Positions 1 to 9,833 of a stretch of DNA of 33,918 bases are shown here, in pieces. This DNA is from Oscillospiraceae bacterium (GTDB lineage: Bacteria > Bacillota > Clostridia > Oscillospirales > Acutalibacteraceae), in contig JAISII010000118.1 in assembly GCA_031262125.1 (NCBI GenBank), positions 1 to 33,918 of the forward strand. Reading direction: 5' to 3'. Below the pieces are notes generated by a model. It had not been told where the DNA came from, did no database searches, and saw nothing but the letters and a program-made list of their open reading frames with translations. Made by a program: the position numbers and the translations under genes. Position 1 is the first letter of the stretch; each line of letters opens with the position of its first letter.

Positions 1-1221
1 CAAAACGGCAAAATGCTTATGCTGGGCAACCCGCCCGCCGCACTGCAAACCGAAAAAACCGAAGCATTAATAAAAGAAAAAGCCCGGCAGGGGCTGCGTG
101 TTTTGGCAGTTTTTGATGAAAGCAAACTGTTGGGGATTATTGTTATTGAAGATGTTCTGCGAAGCAACGTAGAAAAAACCGTAGAATATTTTATTAAGCA
201 AGGTGTAGATTTAAAAATAATAAGCGGCGACAGTGCCGACACCGTTGCGGCAGTTGCACAAAAAGCAGGTGTGCCAAACACCGAGCATATTTTAGATTTA
301 TCGGAAATTGCACCCCAAGAGCTGGAAGAAAGCCATTTGCAAAACACTGTTTTTGCACGTGCAAAACCCGAACATAAAATCGCACTGATTAAGCTGTTTA
401 AAAAAGCAGGACGTTATGTTGCAATGACGGGCGACGGTGTAAACGACGTGCCTGCACTTAAAGAATCGGATTGCAGCATTGCAATGGCACAGGGCAGTGC
501 CGCCGCACGTGAGGTCAGCAACCTTGTGCTACTTAACAACGACTTTCAAAGTCTGCCCAAAATTGTCAACGAAGGTCGCCGCACAATTAACAATATCGAA
601 CGCAGTGCATCGCTTTTTATTATTAAAACAATTTATTCAATGGTGCTTTCGCTCATATTTATTTTTGCCGCTGCCGAGTACCCGTTCTCGCCTATTCAAA
701 TGTCGCTGCTTTCGGCGTTTACCATTGGGCTGCCCTCGTTTGTTTTGGCATTAGAACCTAACTTTGCACGCCCTGCACCGCACTTTTTCTTCAACATAAT
801 AAAACGTGCCCTGCCCGGGGCGACGGCGGTTGTTCTTACCATTGCGGCGTTGCTTATTTTAAATGCCGTTTTTGCGTTGGACTTCCGTGTTTATAACTCG
901 ATAGCCGTAATTGCAAACCTGCTTATTGGGGTTATGTTTGTAATTAAAATTTCGTTTGTACGCAAGCAAGAGGATAATGTGCTTACGCTTGTGCGTTACG
1001 GGCTGATTTCGGTTATTGTGGTGTGCATAACATTGTGCCTTACGCTGTTTGGCTGGGTTGTAGACATAGACCTGCGGATTTTTGCAAACCCGCTGCACTT
1101 AGTTTTGCTGCTGTGCGTGGTCGGCTTTGCCGTGGTTGCTTTTTATGGCTGTAATATGGTTTTGGGGCGGATATTGGAAAAAAAGGCTATTCGTAATGCC
1201 TTTGTGCCGCCTGCGGGTTAA
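1..1221 (+). CDS. Cation-translocating P-type ATPase, C-terminal part (truncated by window start)
   Basis: Frame is open from base 1. HAD motif TGDGVNDVPALKESDCSIAMAQGSAAAREVSNLVLL and several C-terminal hydrophobic helices. Confidence 0.9.
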   Translation, partial: QNGKMLMLGNPPAALQTEKTEALIKEKARQGLRVLAVFDESKLLGIIVIEDVLRSNVEKTVEYFIKQGVDLKIISGDSADTVAAVAQKAGVPNTEHILDLSEIAPQELEESHLQNTVFARAKPEHKIALIKLFKKAGRYVAMTGDGVNDVPALKESDCSIAMAQGSAAAREVSNLVLLNNDFQSLPKIVNEGRRTINNIERSASLFIIKTIYSMVLSLIFIFAAAEYPFSPIQMSLLSAFTIGLPSFVLALEPNFARPAPHFFFNIIKRALPGATAVVLTIAALLILNAVFALDFRVYNSIAVIANLLIGVMFVIKISFVRKQEDNVLTLVRYGLISVIVVCITLCLTLFGWVVDIDLRIFANPLHLVLLLCVVGFAVVAFYGCNMVLGRILEKKAIRNAFVPPAG

Positions 1222-2077
1222 CGTGAACCATACAATGCTTTATATCGGGGTAGTTTTCCTCCAGCTTGTCGTGTACGTTTTCGGCAATCTCGTGGGCACG
1301 AAAAAGCGTCATTTTGCCGTCGAGGCAGATTTCAATATCAACATACATTTGCGAGCCGAACAGCCGTGTTCGCAAATCGTCAACGCCAAGCACACCATCG
1401 CATTCAAGAGTAGTGCTGCGTATTTGTTCCAGCATTTGCTCGCTGCACGATTTATCGGTAAGTTTGGTGTACGCCTCTTTAAAAATGCCCCACGCCGCTT
1501 TTAATATAAGCAGACAGATAAACAAGCTGGCAATGCTGTCGGCAATTTTAAAGCCCAAAATCGAGAACACAATGCCCACCAAACAGCCCAAAGAGGATAA
1601 TGCATCGCTGCGGTGGTGCCAAGCGTCAGCCATTAACGCATCGGATTTTTCTTTTTTGGCACTGCGGGCAACTATAAAAAACGAGATTTCTTTAATTATT
1701 ACCGAAACGCCGGCAACAATAATTGCAGCAAAGCCCGGTGCGGGAGAAGTCAGATATGCCCCCGTGATTATTTGCATTATGCCGTTAAGCCCAATGCCCA
1801 AGCTGGTAATTACCAAAATGGTAGCCAAAATTATGCTTGCCACCGATTCTATGCGTTCGTGCCCGTAGCGATGGTCGTCGTCGGACGCTTTTTTGCCGAA
1901 GTGAACCCCCAGCAAAACTATAACATTGCTTAAAATATCCGAGCAGGAATCTACCCCGTCGGAAATTAGTGCTTTTGAATTTGCAAAAACTCCCACAACA
2001 AATTTTGCCGCTGTAAGAGCCGAATTTATGCCGATGCTGTAAAAAGCCGTGGCAGTAGCTTTGTTTATCATAAACAT
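1187..2077 (-). CDS. Cation diffusion facilitator (CDF) family transporter
   Basis: N-terminal multi-TM region with ALISDGVDSCSDILSN and DALMADAWHHRSDALSS metal-site motifs, plus a cytoplasmic C-terminal domain. 3' end overlaps the convergent ATPase gene by ~35 bp. Confidence 0.9.
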   Translation of the reverse strand: MFMINKATATAFYSIGINSALTAAKFVVGVFANSKALISDGVDSCSDILSNVIVLLGVHFGKKASDDDHRYGHERIESVASIILATILVITSLGIGLNGIMQIITGAYLTSPAPGFAAIIVAGVSVIIKEISFFIVARSAKKEKSDALMADAWHHRSDALSSLGCLVGIVFSILGFKIADSIASLFICLLILKAAWGIFKEAYTKLTDKSCSEQMLEQIRSTTLECDGVLGVDDLRTRLFGSQMYVDIEICLDGKMTLFRAHEIAENVHDKLEENYPDIKHCMVHVNPQAAQRHYE

Positions 2078-2171
2078 CCCCGTTTTTTGTCAAGTATCTT
2101 TAATTGCATTGTTTGCAATAAATTTTCTACTTACACTATATTTTAATTGCGGGGTTTTGTCAACAAAAATT

Positions 2172-2237
2172 TGTGCAAACCACCTTTTTCTCCTTCCGTC
2201 GTGGCTACGCCACGCCACCTCCCTCTAAGAGGGAGGC
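2172..2237. repeat. REP/MITE-like intergenic repeat, copy 1
   Basis: caaaccacc...cgtcgtggctacgccacgccacctccctctaagagggagg: outer ccctc/gaggg palindrome and inner gtggc/gccac hairpin. Same layout as copies near 2285 and 29290. Confidence 0.5.
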
Positions 2238-2284
2238 TTTTTTACAATATTTCTGCATTCTGCATTTTTATTTCTTATTTGGAT

Positions 2285-2340
2285 TTGCACAAACCACCCC
2301 GTCTTCGCTAAAGCGAAGCCACCCCTCCCCAGAGGGGAAT
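2285..2340. repeat. REP/MITE-like intergenic repeat, copy 2
   Basis: ttgcacaaaccaccccgtcttcgctaaagcgaagccacccctccccagagggg: inner cttcgc/gcgaag hairpin, outer cccctc/gagggg palindrome. Confidence 0.55.
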
Positions 2341-2498
2341 TTTTCCGCTACGCCGAGACTTTTAGCTGTTTAGCAGCACAAAAACTTTACAACAAAAACC
2401 TGTTGTGGTATAATTCAAATTGAAAATTGAAAATTGCAAACGGCAAATTATTTGTAGATAATAAATTTACGCCGTAACGGCGAAAGGACGGTTAAACA

Positions 2499-3068
2499 AT
2501 GGCAGTTAAAAGCTTACCTTCGGATTTTAAACAAGCAGGGGTAATTGACTTAAGCAAAAACAAAAAGCAAGCTTTAGGTGTGAACCTTTTGTCGCTGGTA
2601 ATAGCAATACTTATGTTCTCGGCTGCTTGGTATGCCGAACCTTTATCTTTAGCTTTGGATTTGAACACTTTAATAGTAGCTTTGATTTTTGTTGTGTGTT
2701 TGTTTGCATATACTACGCTGCACGAGCTTACGCACGGGTTGTTTTTCAGATATTTTTCTAAGCAAAAGGTGCACTATGGTTTAACGGGTATTTATGCGTA
2801 TGCAAAAAGCGATGCCTATTTTAAAAAAGGTGAGTATATTATTATTGGTTTGGCACCTGTTGTTTTGTTTTTTGTTGTGTTTGGCTTGTTAATGGTGTTT
2901 TTACCGCAGGAATATTTTTGGTTTGTTTATTTTCTTCAAATTTTTAATATAAGCGGTGCGGCAGGTGATATTTTTATGATATTCCACTTACGCAAATTTT
3001 CTAAAAACACTCTGATACACGACGACGGAGCAGGTATGAAGCTGTATGAAAAAACTAACGGTATTTGA
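2499..3068 (+). CDS. DUF3267-like membrane metalloprotease-type protein
   Basis: HELTH zinc-binding motif (TTLHELTHGLFFRYF) between hydrophobic helices, typical of the DUF3267 layout. Confidence 0.7.
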   Translation: MAVKSLPSDFKQAGVIDLSKNKKQALGVNLLSLVIAILMFSAAWYAEPLSLALDLNTLIVALIFVVCLFAYTTLHELTHGLFFRYFSKQKVHYGLTGIYAYAKSDAYFKKGEYIIIGLAPVVLFFVVFGLLMVFLPQEYFWFVYFLQIFNISGAAGDIFMIFHLRKFSKNTLIHDDGAGMKLYEKTNGI

Positions 3069-3363
3069 CAGAATTTATGAGGTTGTAAAGGCAATTCCAC
3101 AAGGCAAGGTTGCAACATACGGGCAAGTTGCCTGTATGGCGGGCAACCCAAGGTGGGCACGTGTTGTGGGGTATGCTCTGCATGCAAACCCCAACTCGGC
3201 AGAAATCCCCTGCCACAGAGTGGTGAACCGCTTTGGGCAATGCAGCACAGCATTTGTCTTTGGCGGCAAAAACGCACAGATAGATTTGCTGAGAAGTGAG
3301 GACGTTGATGTTTCGGATGAAGGTTTTGTGGATTTAAGCAAGTATCTCACCGATTTTCGCTAA
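3046..3363 (+). CDS. MGMT-family (methylated-DNA-cysteine methyltransferase-like) protein
   Basis: PCHRVV active-site motif; GKVATYGQVA and RVVGYALHANPN conserved stretches; ~105 aa, no N-terminal domain. Confidence 0.85.
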   Translation: MKKLTVFDRIYEVVKAIPQGKVATYGQVACMAGNPRWARVVGYALHANPNSAEIPCHRVVNRFGQCSTAFVFGGKNAQIDLLRSEDVDVSDEGFVDLSKYLTDFR

Positions 3364-3468
3364 ATTTGTAAATTGAGTAAATTTACTGTTGAAAACTGCA
3401 AATCTATGTGATATAATATTTGCTATTAGAGTATTGCTAATGCTAAATAAATACAAAGAGGTTTTTTA

Positions 3469-3912
3469 ATGATTAAATCGATTTCAAACTATTACAGCAA
3501 ACATAAGGCTTTTTTACATTATTTGTTTATAAGTGTATTTGTTACTGTAATTGATGTTCTTGTCAGTTTTTTTGCAGAAAAATCACTTGCGGCATTCCAT
3601 CAAACTTACTCAACGCTTATCGCTAACACATTGGGTGTTGTTGTTGGGTTTATAATACAGTATTTTCTTGCTGCACGATTGGTTTATAATACAAACGATT
3701 TGAAAGCTTTTACCAAATTTCTGCTTACATTTTTTATGAACCTATGCCTTGCGAACATAATTGTTTATATATTTAGGTTTTGGGTTTTCAATGGCTCTGA
3801 ACACATGATTGCATTTTCTATAAGCAAATTCAGCTCTATAGTCCTCCCGTTCTTTTTCACCTATTTTGTGAGAAAAAAATGGATTGGCACAGGAAAGGAA
3901 GTACAGAAATGA
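3469..3912 (+). CDS. GtrA family protein
   Basis: ~147 aa, four TM segments, GtrA-like pattern (LHYLFISVFVTVIDVLVSFF; NTLGVVVGFIIQYFLAARLVY). Confidence 0.8.
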   Translation: MIKSISNYYSKHKAFLHYLFISVFVTVIDVLVSFFAEKSLAAFHQTYSTLIANTLGVVVGFIIQYFLAARLVYNTNDLKAFTKFLLTFFMNLCLANIIVYIFRFWVFNGSEHMIAFSISKFSSIVLPFFFTYFVRKKWIGTGKEVQK

Positions 3913-4682
3913 CTTTATACGCTTATTTGCCTTGTTATAACGAGGAAGCAAATATTACCCCGCTTATTGAGGCTTGGAATCAGCAACGCTCTGCTTTGCT
4001 TGAACTGAATGTAGACCTTGTTATTATCGGCATTGATGATTGCAGCAGCGACGGGACAAAAGACTGTGTGTTGCGTATGGCGGAGCGTTATGATAATGTT
4101 CGGCTTATTTCACACGAAACAAACAAAGGGCTTGTTGGCGGCTTAAACACCGCTGTAACCGATTTTTATAAGCACAACGAGCCGGATTCGCTTATGGCTT
4201 TGATGGATGGCGACAATACGCACGACCCGAAATTTATAATTCCTATGATTTTGAAGATGAGAGAGAAATCCGTCGACTGCGTAATAGCCTCGAGGTATGC
4301 AAACAATGCAGATGTTGTGGGTGTGGCTAAAAACAGAGAGTTTTTAAGCGATATGGCAAAACACTATTACAAAATTATGCTGAGTGTTCCCAATGTTCAA
4401 GATTACACCTGCGGGTATCGCCTTTATGATTTTGAAGTGATTTCTAATCTCATAAAACAATACGGGAGCGAGCCCATTAAAGAGCAAAGCTTTGCCTGCA
4501 TGATGGAATTACTCTATAAGATATATCGTGTTGGTGCAAAATTTGATGAAGTCGGCTTTACCTTACGTTACGATTTGAAGCAAGGCGACAGCAAAATGCG
4601 TGTTATGAAAACTGTAATTAAAAGTTTGACCACTGCACCAAAACTGCGTTTTTCTCGTAAGTTAAAAGGTACGGTAAAATGA
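3909..4682 (+). CDS. Family 2 glycosyltransferase
   Basis: LPCYNEEANITPLIEAW, IDDCSSDGTKD, ALMDGDNTHDP motifs. ORF opens at 3879; ATG at 3909 overlapping the GtrA stop is the more likely start. Confidence 0.85.
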   Translation: MTLYAYLPCYNEEANITPLIEAWNQQRSALLELNVDLVIIGIDDCSSDGTKDCVLRMAERYDNVRLISHETNKGLVGGLNTAVTDFYKHNEPDSLMALMDGDNTHDPKFIIPMILKMREKSVDCVIASRYANNADVVGVAKNREFLSDMAKHYYKIMLSVPNVQDYTCGYRLYDFEVISNLIKQYGSEPIKEQSFACMMELLYKIYRVGAKFDEVGFTLRYDLKQGDSKMRVMKTVIKSLTTAPKLRFSRKLKGTVK

Positions 4683-6226
4683 TAGCATATTTCAAGAGTC
4701 ATATAAATCGAATTATGCCTTATCTGGTATTGGGGTCTTTTGCCATAATGATGGCATTAACTACAAGGTTTTTCTATTTTTCAAGCGGCAATATGGGCCA
4801 CGATGCTTCTATTTTTGCGACAGTTGGTAATGCATTGCTAAACGGCAAAGTTATGTACACCGAAATTTGGGAAAACAAAGGACCGCTTCTGTATTTTATT
4901 AACGCTTTTGCGTTGCTTTTGGATTATAAACACGGGCTGTTTTGGGTAGAATTGTTAAACCTGTTTGTTACGCTAATTTTTGCTTACAAAACCGCCTTAA
5001 TTATCTCGTCTAACAAAAAATCTCTGTCGGTAATTGCGGCTGTGTTTTCACTTCTTATACTTACAGTTACCTTAGAGGGCGGCAATTTAAGCGAGGAATA
5101 TGCCCTCCCCTTCCTTACAGCAGGGTTATATTTATGTGTTAAATATCTCTATAATAATCTCTCGTTAAAGGTTAATGAGAAAATATTAATTGGTGTATGC
5201 TGTGGGGCTTGTTTTTTATTACGAATAAACATTTGTGCGTTATTTTTTATATTTGCTGTTGGCATCGCCGTTATTTTGATAAAAAGCAAACAATTTAAAG
5301 AGCTTTTGTCGATAGCGGGCTTTGCATCTGTCGGCTTTGCCGCTATTATTCTCCCCTTTTACGCCTACCTTATAGTGAATGGTGCTTTTTCTGCATATGT
5401 TGACGCAGCACTGTTAACAACAAACGCATTTAGCGAATTATTACCAATTACAGTAATCAGCAATGTTGCCGAAATGGTTTTCGCTACAAAAGATTCGGGC
5501 GTTTTGTTCATTGCTGTTGTGTATTTAATTGCGGTACCGTTTGCAAGTTATTTTGGAGTTTATAACGACCGAATTGCGTTTAGACGTTGTTTGTGGATAA
5601 ACTGGTTTGGATTGATTATTAATCTTTTTGCAAATTCTGTTACCGGTGCGTATCATTTGCACTATTTTATGACCTTTGTTCCGTTTTTGGTAATACCCGG
5701 AATATGGTTTGCTATGAGTGTTTCGCACATTTTTACAAAAATGGTACGGGATGACAAGCTCAAGAAGATTAGTGCACTTGTTACAACGGCTATTATGCTG
5801 TTTATCACCCTTACCGGATTTGTTCAAACAGTAAGGCAAATGATTAGTTTTTCGGATTATAGCAAGACAATAACCAAAAGTGCTATAGTTTCATATGTAG
5901 AAACTCGTACATCGCCGAATGATTATGTTCAAGTTATCGGTGATGTTACATTAAACTATAAAACGCATACCTTACCTGCTTCTAAATACCAATATCTTGT
6001 TGGTGGCAGGTACACCTACGCTGTTGTAAAAGAGCGATGCGAACAAATGGCTTCTGATATAACTGCTGTGCGACCCAAGTTGATTGTATATTCGGACCAA
6101 GGGCAGTATGATTATATGTTAGGCAGCGTCCCCAACAGACAGTCTTTTGAGAATTTTTTGTCTGCAAATTACACCCGTGTTGACGGTGTTGACGGCAATT
6201 ATATTGCCTTTTATATTAAACAGTAA
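4679..6226 (+). CDS. Multi-spanning membrane glycosyltransferase (GT39/ArnT-like)
   Basis: About ten hydrophobic segments; N-terminal GHDASIFATVGNALLNGKVMYTEIWENKGPLLYF resembles polyprenol-phosphate-sugar-dependent transferases. ATGA overlap with the GT2 gene. Confidence 0.65.
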   Translation: MIAYFKSHINRIMPYLVLGSFAIMMALTTRFFYFSSGNMGHDASIFATVGNALLNGKVMYTEIWENKGPLLYFINAFALLLDYKHGLFWVELLNLFVTLIFAYKTALIISSNKKSLSVIAAVFSLLILTVTLEGGNLSEEYALPFLTAGLYLCVKYLYNNLSLKVNEKILIGVCCGACFLLRINICALFFIFAVGIAVILIKSKQFKELLSIAGFASVGFAAIILPFYAYLIVNGAFSAYVDAALLTTNAFSELLPITVISNVAEMVFATKDSGVLFIAVVYLIAVPFASYFGVYNDRIAFRRCLWINWFGLIINLFANSVTGAYHLHYFMTFVPFLVIPGIWFAMSVSHIFTKMVRDDKLKKISALVTTAIMLFITLTGFVQTVRQMISFSDYSKTITKSAIVSYVETRTSPNDYVQVIGDVTLNYKTHTLPASKYQYLVGGRYTYAVVKERCEQMASDITAVRPKLIVYSDQGQYDYMLGSVPNRQSFENFLSANYTRVDGVDGNYIAFYIKQ

Positions 6227-6336
6227 AGCGTTGTTATGACACAACATTCCAAAAAAATGTCAGATGGCAGATTGCAAATTTAATTATATAGTAACATTTG
6301 CAATTTGCCACTTGCAATTTGCAATTAAAATAATAC

Positions 6337-6419
6337 GCAGGTGTGGCGGAACTGGCAGACGCACTAGATTTAGGTTCTAGCGGGAAACCGTGCAGGTTCA
6401 AGTCCTGTCACCTGTACCA
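6337..6419 (+). tRNA. tRNA-Leu (anticodon TAG), CCA encoded
   Basis: Acceptor gcaggtg/cacctgt, anticodon stem-loop ctagatttaggttctag, variable arm cgggaaaccgt, T-arm caggttcaagtcctg, terminal acca. Confidence 0.93.
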
Positions 6420-6420
6420 A
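6370..6420 (+). repeat. attL-like direct repeat (3' part of tRNA-Leu)
   Basis: 51 bp ttaggttctagcgggaaaccgtgcaggttcaagtcctgtcacctgtaccaa identical to 19777-19827. Confidence 0.9.
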
Positions 6421-6427
6421 TTTTTTT

Positions 6428-6460
6428 CGGGAAGCCCTTTTTTAGGGGCTTCCCGAATAT
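6428..6460 (+). terminator. Rho-independent-like terminator downstream of tRNA-Leu
   Basis: Hairpin cgggaagccc-tttttta-ggggcttcccg followed by an AT-rich tract. Confidence 0.65.
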
Positions 6461-6537
6461 TTTTATCGGCAGAAAAAACAAAAGGCAGACCCATCTAATT
6501 TCGAGGTGTATCAGTCTGCCAATCAGCCTATAAATTT

Positions 6538-8163
6538 TTACGCCGGTAATACCCAGCTTTCAAAGACCCTATCGATAATCTCGCCGTTTTCATCGTATAA
6601 ATCAAGATGTCTGCGAAAAGGTGCTTTGATAGCTATATCAATGTCCAAGCCTTTTTCGCTTTCACTTATGATTACCGAATCCACGAACATCCGAAGGTGC
6701 GTGTCGCTTACTCCTTCCTTTGAGATGATTTGGTCAATCAAATCGATGCTTTCCTTAATTTCGGATTTACGTTTTCTGATTGTGGTATCGATTGCTTTTA
6801 GGCTTTCAATTTGTTCAGTGTAAGCGGCTTTTTCTGCTCTGCGTTTTTCAAGCATTGTGTCATAAATCTCTCGATTTTCTTTATCGTTAATCCGCTCCAT
6901 AAGGATGTTTTCAATTTCCAATCCGATATCTTTAACTCTATCTTCGTACGCATTTATCTTTTTATCGGCAGTGTTTTTCTGTGCCATCCAACGCTTAACA
7001 TCCGATTCTATGCTCAGCCAATTTTTCTCTGCAAGGTCTTTTACAAGCAATAATTCGTCATAAACCAGCTTGTCCAAATTCGTTTCGTTAATCCTGTGTG
7101 CTGAACAATGCTCCTTCCCGTAACGGCGGTAGCCGTTGCAGTTATATTCAATCCGAACCTCTTTCCCCTGCCAATAGCGGCATTTTGCAACAAAGCTGCA
7201 GCCGCAGTTCCCGCATTTTAAAAGTCCCGAATATCTGTGGCAGGGCTTGTTGGGTCCCGCCCGAATATTCCTTTTTGCTTTATCCTCTATTAAAAATTGC
7301 ACTTGTTCCCACAACTCTTTTGTGATTATGGCAGGCACCATATTTTCGTGTCTGATATGTTCTTCGGGTGGGACACTGTTTCGTGTCTTTTGGATTTTAT
7401 GAATCTCATACTTATGGTTGACCACCGTGCCGATATAAAACTCGTTAGTTAGGGTTCGCTTGACTGTACTGCTCGTCCACATATAGCGGAAAGTGATTTC
7501 CGGGCGTTGGCAGCCCTGCTTTTTACCGAGGTATTTGTGTTGATAATATGATGGTGATTTAATTCCTGCGTCGTTCAGCTTTTTAGCAATCGCCTTGAGC
7601 CCGAACCCTCCGGCATAGAGATTAAAGATGTGCCGTACAATCTCCGCCGGTTCTTCCATAACCAAAATTTCGCCTGTATTTTTGTCTTTGAAGTAGCCCA
7701 TCGGCGGAATCATCATGAGCCCTTCCTTTTGCTTTTGACGGAACCCTGCGCGTACTTTTCTGCTGATGTCTTTCGCGTAAAAGTCATTCAGAATCCCTTT
7801 GAAACCAATCAGAAGGTCGTCATTTTCGTTACTGGTGTCGATATTTTCGGTGACTGAAAGCACCTTGACTCCGTGTTTCGAGAGGTAGTCAATGAACAGT
7901 GCGGTCTGCGTTCTGTGCCTGCCGAGGCGAGAAAGGTCTTTGACCAGAATGCAGTCCATTAGTCCATTATCAACCGCATCGTAGATTTTTTCGATGCCCT
8001 CACGGTCGAAATGCATTCCGCTGACGTTGTCGTCGAAGGACTCTCCGACCACCTCAAAGTCCTTTTCCTCTGCGTAACCAACAAGGATTTTACGCTGATT
8101 GTTCAGCGAATTCAATTCCTCGTCATCGTCACGGGACAGACGATAATAAAGCCATGCTCTCAA
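6538..8163 (-). CDS. Large serine recombinase (resolvase + recombinase + zinc-ribbon domains)
   Basis: YYRLSRDDDEELNSLNNQR catalytic-serine region, LVKDLSRLGRHRTQTALFIDYL, zinc ribbon LLKCGNCGCSF...YNCNGYRRYGKEHCSAHRI, coiled coil. TTG start preceded by aggagtg. Confidence 0.93.
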   Translation of the reverse strand: MRAWLYYRLSRDDDEELNSLNNQRKILVGYAEEKDFEVVGESFDDNVSGMHFDREGIEKIYDAVDNGLMDCILVKDLSRLGRHRTQTALFIDYLSKHGVKVLSVTENIDTSNENDDLLIGFKGILNDFYAKDISRKVRAGFRQKQKEGLMMIPPMGYFKDKNTGEILVMEEPAEIVRHIFNLYAGGFGLKAIAKKLNDAGIKSPSYYQHKYLGKKQGCQRPEITFRYMWTSSTVKRTLTNEFYIGTVVNHKYEIHKIQKTRNSVPPEEHIRHENMVPAIITKELWEQVQFLIEDKAKRNIRAGPNKPCHRYSGLLKCGNCGCSFVAKCRYWQGKEVRIEYNCNGYRRYGKEHCSAHRINETNLDKLVYDELLLVKDLAEKNWLSIESDVKRWMAQKNTADKKINAYEDRVKDIGLEIENILMERINDKENREIYDTMLEKRRAEKAAYTEQIESLKAIDTTIRKRKSEIKESIDLIDQIISKEGVSDTHLRMFVDSVIISESEKGLDIDIAIKAPFRRHLDLYDENGEIIDRVFESWVLPA

Positions 8164-8870
8164 TGTTTTTCACTCCTTTTTTGTTTGATTTGGCAGACAC
8201 AGATTACAGTTCCGGCGCTACCGACAACACAAAAAACGAAAGGTTTTACGAAGTCCAGCGTTACGGTTCAGATTTTTCAGAATTTACACTTGCAACATAT
8301 TTTTCTTTGGACAAAATCTTCTGTTTATCCAAAGATACATAATCACATATGACTGTTTTTAAAAAAGTATTAAAATCTTTATCCTTGCCAATATGCGAAT
8401 ACATAACGCTGCTAATTTTTGTTTCAACCGGTTTTCTCATAAGAATTATTCTTCTTTCTTAAATTCACAACCCCCATAAGAACCCGCATTACTGCGGAAT
8501 TGAGTTATTGTGACCCCTTGTAGATAGTAAATCATGTTTTTGCAACCCCTATGGTCAAAATGAACAAAAAGGGCTGTAAACCCGCTTGCGGTCGGCGTTG
8601 CCGTCCGCAATGAATCGGCGTAGGGGTGCTTTGCAACCCCGAGCCTTTAACCTGCACACTTTTCGACAGGTAGAAAGAATATTAAGTTCGTCATTTTGCC
8701 GATTTGTACAAGCGGCGAGCATCGCCAAATTTTGCGTTCTACCTTTTATTCGGGGAATGTACCACCCTCGCCAAAAAATCGCACACAGAGCGAACACGGC
8801 GGCGATGAATCGGCAGAAAAAGAAGAAGGCAAGGAGGCAAGGTTCTAAAGAGGTTACCCACTTACACCCT

Positions 8871-9833
8871 TCATTCTGTTTTCGACAAGCTCCATACCCA
8901 ACGCTTGCCGCTTTTTTCTGCAATAACACCGAGATTGCTTTTTGCTGCTTTTACAGTGCGTTCGCAGATGCCAAGTGTTTTTGCTCGGTTGTAGACATCT
9001 ACCGCCGGAGTCGATTCTGTGAGCATTTCCTTAATGAGTTCTTCTGCTAACATGGTTTTGGTTTGTACCATACCGTTGCCCGACAATAACTCGTCCACCG
9101 TAGTTTCGCAAAAGCCTTTCCAGCAAACAGCACCGCCGTCGGTGATTTCAAAGGCGATAGACTTTCCGGCAGGAGCAAGACTGCTTTTGTCGTGTGCCGC
9201 AATCCGCAAAGAGGGATTTCCTTTTGTTCTGCCGATAAGCAAAACACTTCGTGCCGCCGCACGGAAATCAATAGAGCCAAGCCCTCGGTAAGATGATTTC
9301 ATACCTTGAGCTTTGTTCATATGCCCGATTAGAATTATCGCACTGCCGGTTTGCTCCGCAACGATTGCCAGCCGAGAGAGTATGGGGCGTACTTCGTTGG
9401 CACGGTGCATATCAATACCGCCGCCGAGGTAGGCTTGCAGCGGGTCAAGGATGATTACTTTTGCACCTGTTTCGATAATGGCTTTACCCAGTCGTTCATC
9501 TGTAAGGGTCAGCCCTTGCTCGGATTCATCAATCACCAACACCTTAGAGCAGTCGGCATCGGAGGCAATCAGCCGTGGCTTTATGGTATCCGCCAAACCG
9601 TCCTCTGCTGTTTGATAAATCACACACACAGGGCCACTCCGTATTTTCTCACCCGGCAGCGGGTTGCCCTGTGTTAGCAATGCCACCAGTGCGAGTATAA
9701 AAGTTGTTTTGCCTTCGCCTGGGTCGCCCTGCACGATGGTCAGTTTGCCGAGCGGAATATACGGATGCCAGAGCCAATGCACCTGCTCTGCCGCTATATC
9801 AGCCATATTGATGAGTTTTAGTTCTTTTTTCAT
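8871..9833 (-). CDS. RepA-like AAA family ATPase (AAA_25 type), mobile-element replication protein
   Basis: Walker A GDPGEGKTT, Walker B KVIILDPLQAYLG, IILIGHMNKAQGMKSSYRGLGSIDFRAAARSVL. ORF opens at 9845 (GTG); ATG at 9833 has a better-placed gaggtg RBS. Confidence 0.85.
   Translation of the reverse strand: MKKELKLINMADIAAEQVHWLWHPYIPLGKLTIVQGDPGEGKTTFILALVALLTQGNPLPGEKIRSGPVCVIYQTAEDGLADTIKPRLIASDADCSKVLVIDESEQGLTLTDERLGKAIIETGAKVIILDPLQAYLGGGIDMHRANEVRPILSRLAIVAEQTGSAIILIGHMNKAQGMKSSYRGLGSIDFRAAARSVLLIGRTKGNPSLRIAAHDKSSLAPAGKSIAFEITDGGAVCWKGFCETTVDELLSGNGMVQTKTMLAEELIKEMLTESTPAVDVYNRAKTLGICERTVKAAKSNLGVIAEKSGKRWVWSLSKTE

Noticed and set aside
479-1504. ORFs 479-754 (+), 859-1098 (-) and 1127-1504 (+)
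   Set aside because: Overlap the P-type ATPase and CDF genes in other frames and have no recognisable domain.
6240-6336. AT-rich ttgcaatttgc repeats before tRNA-Leu, considered as a CRISPR-like or regulatory array
   Set aside because: Short irregular words without constant spacers; no CRISPR array or cas gene seen anywhere in the window.
8555-9050. ORFs 8555-8929 (-) and 8586-9050 (+) in the recombinase/RepA gap
   Set aside because: Mutually antisense, low-complexity composition, no domain signature; treated as unexplained non-coding sequence.
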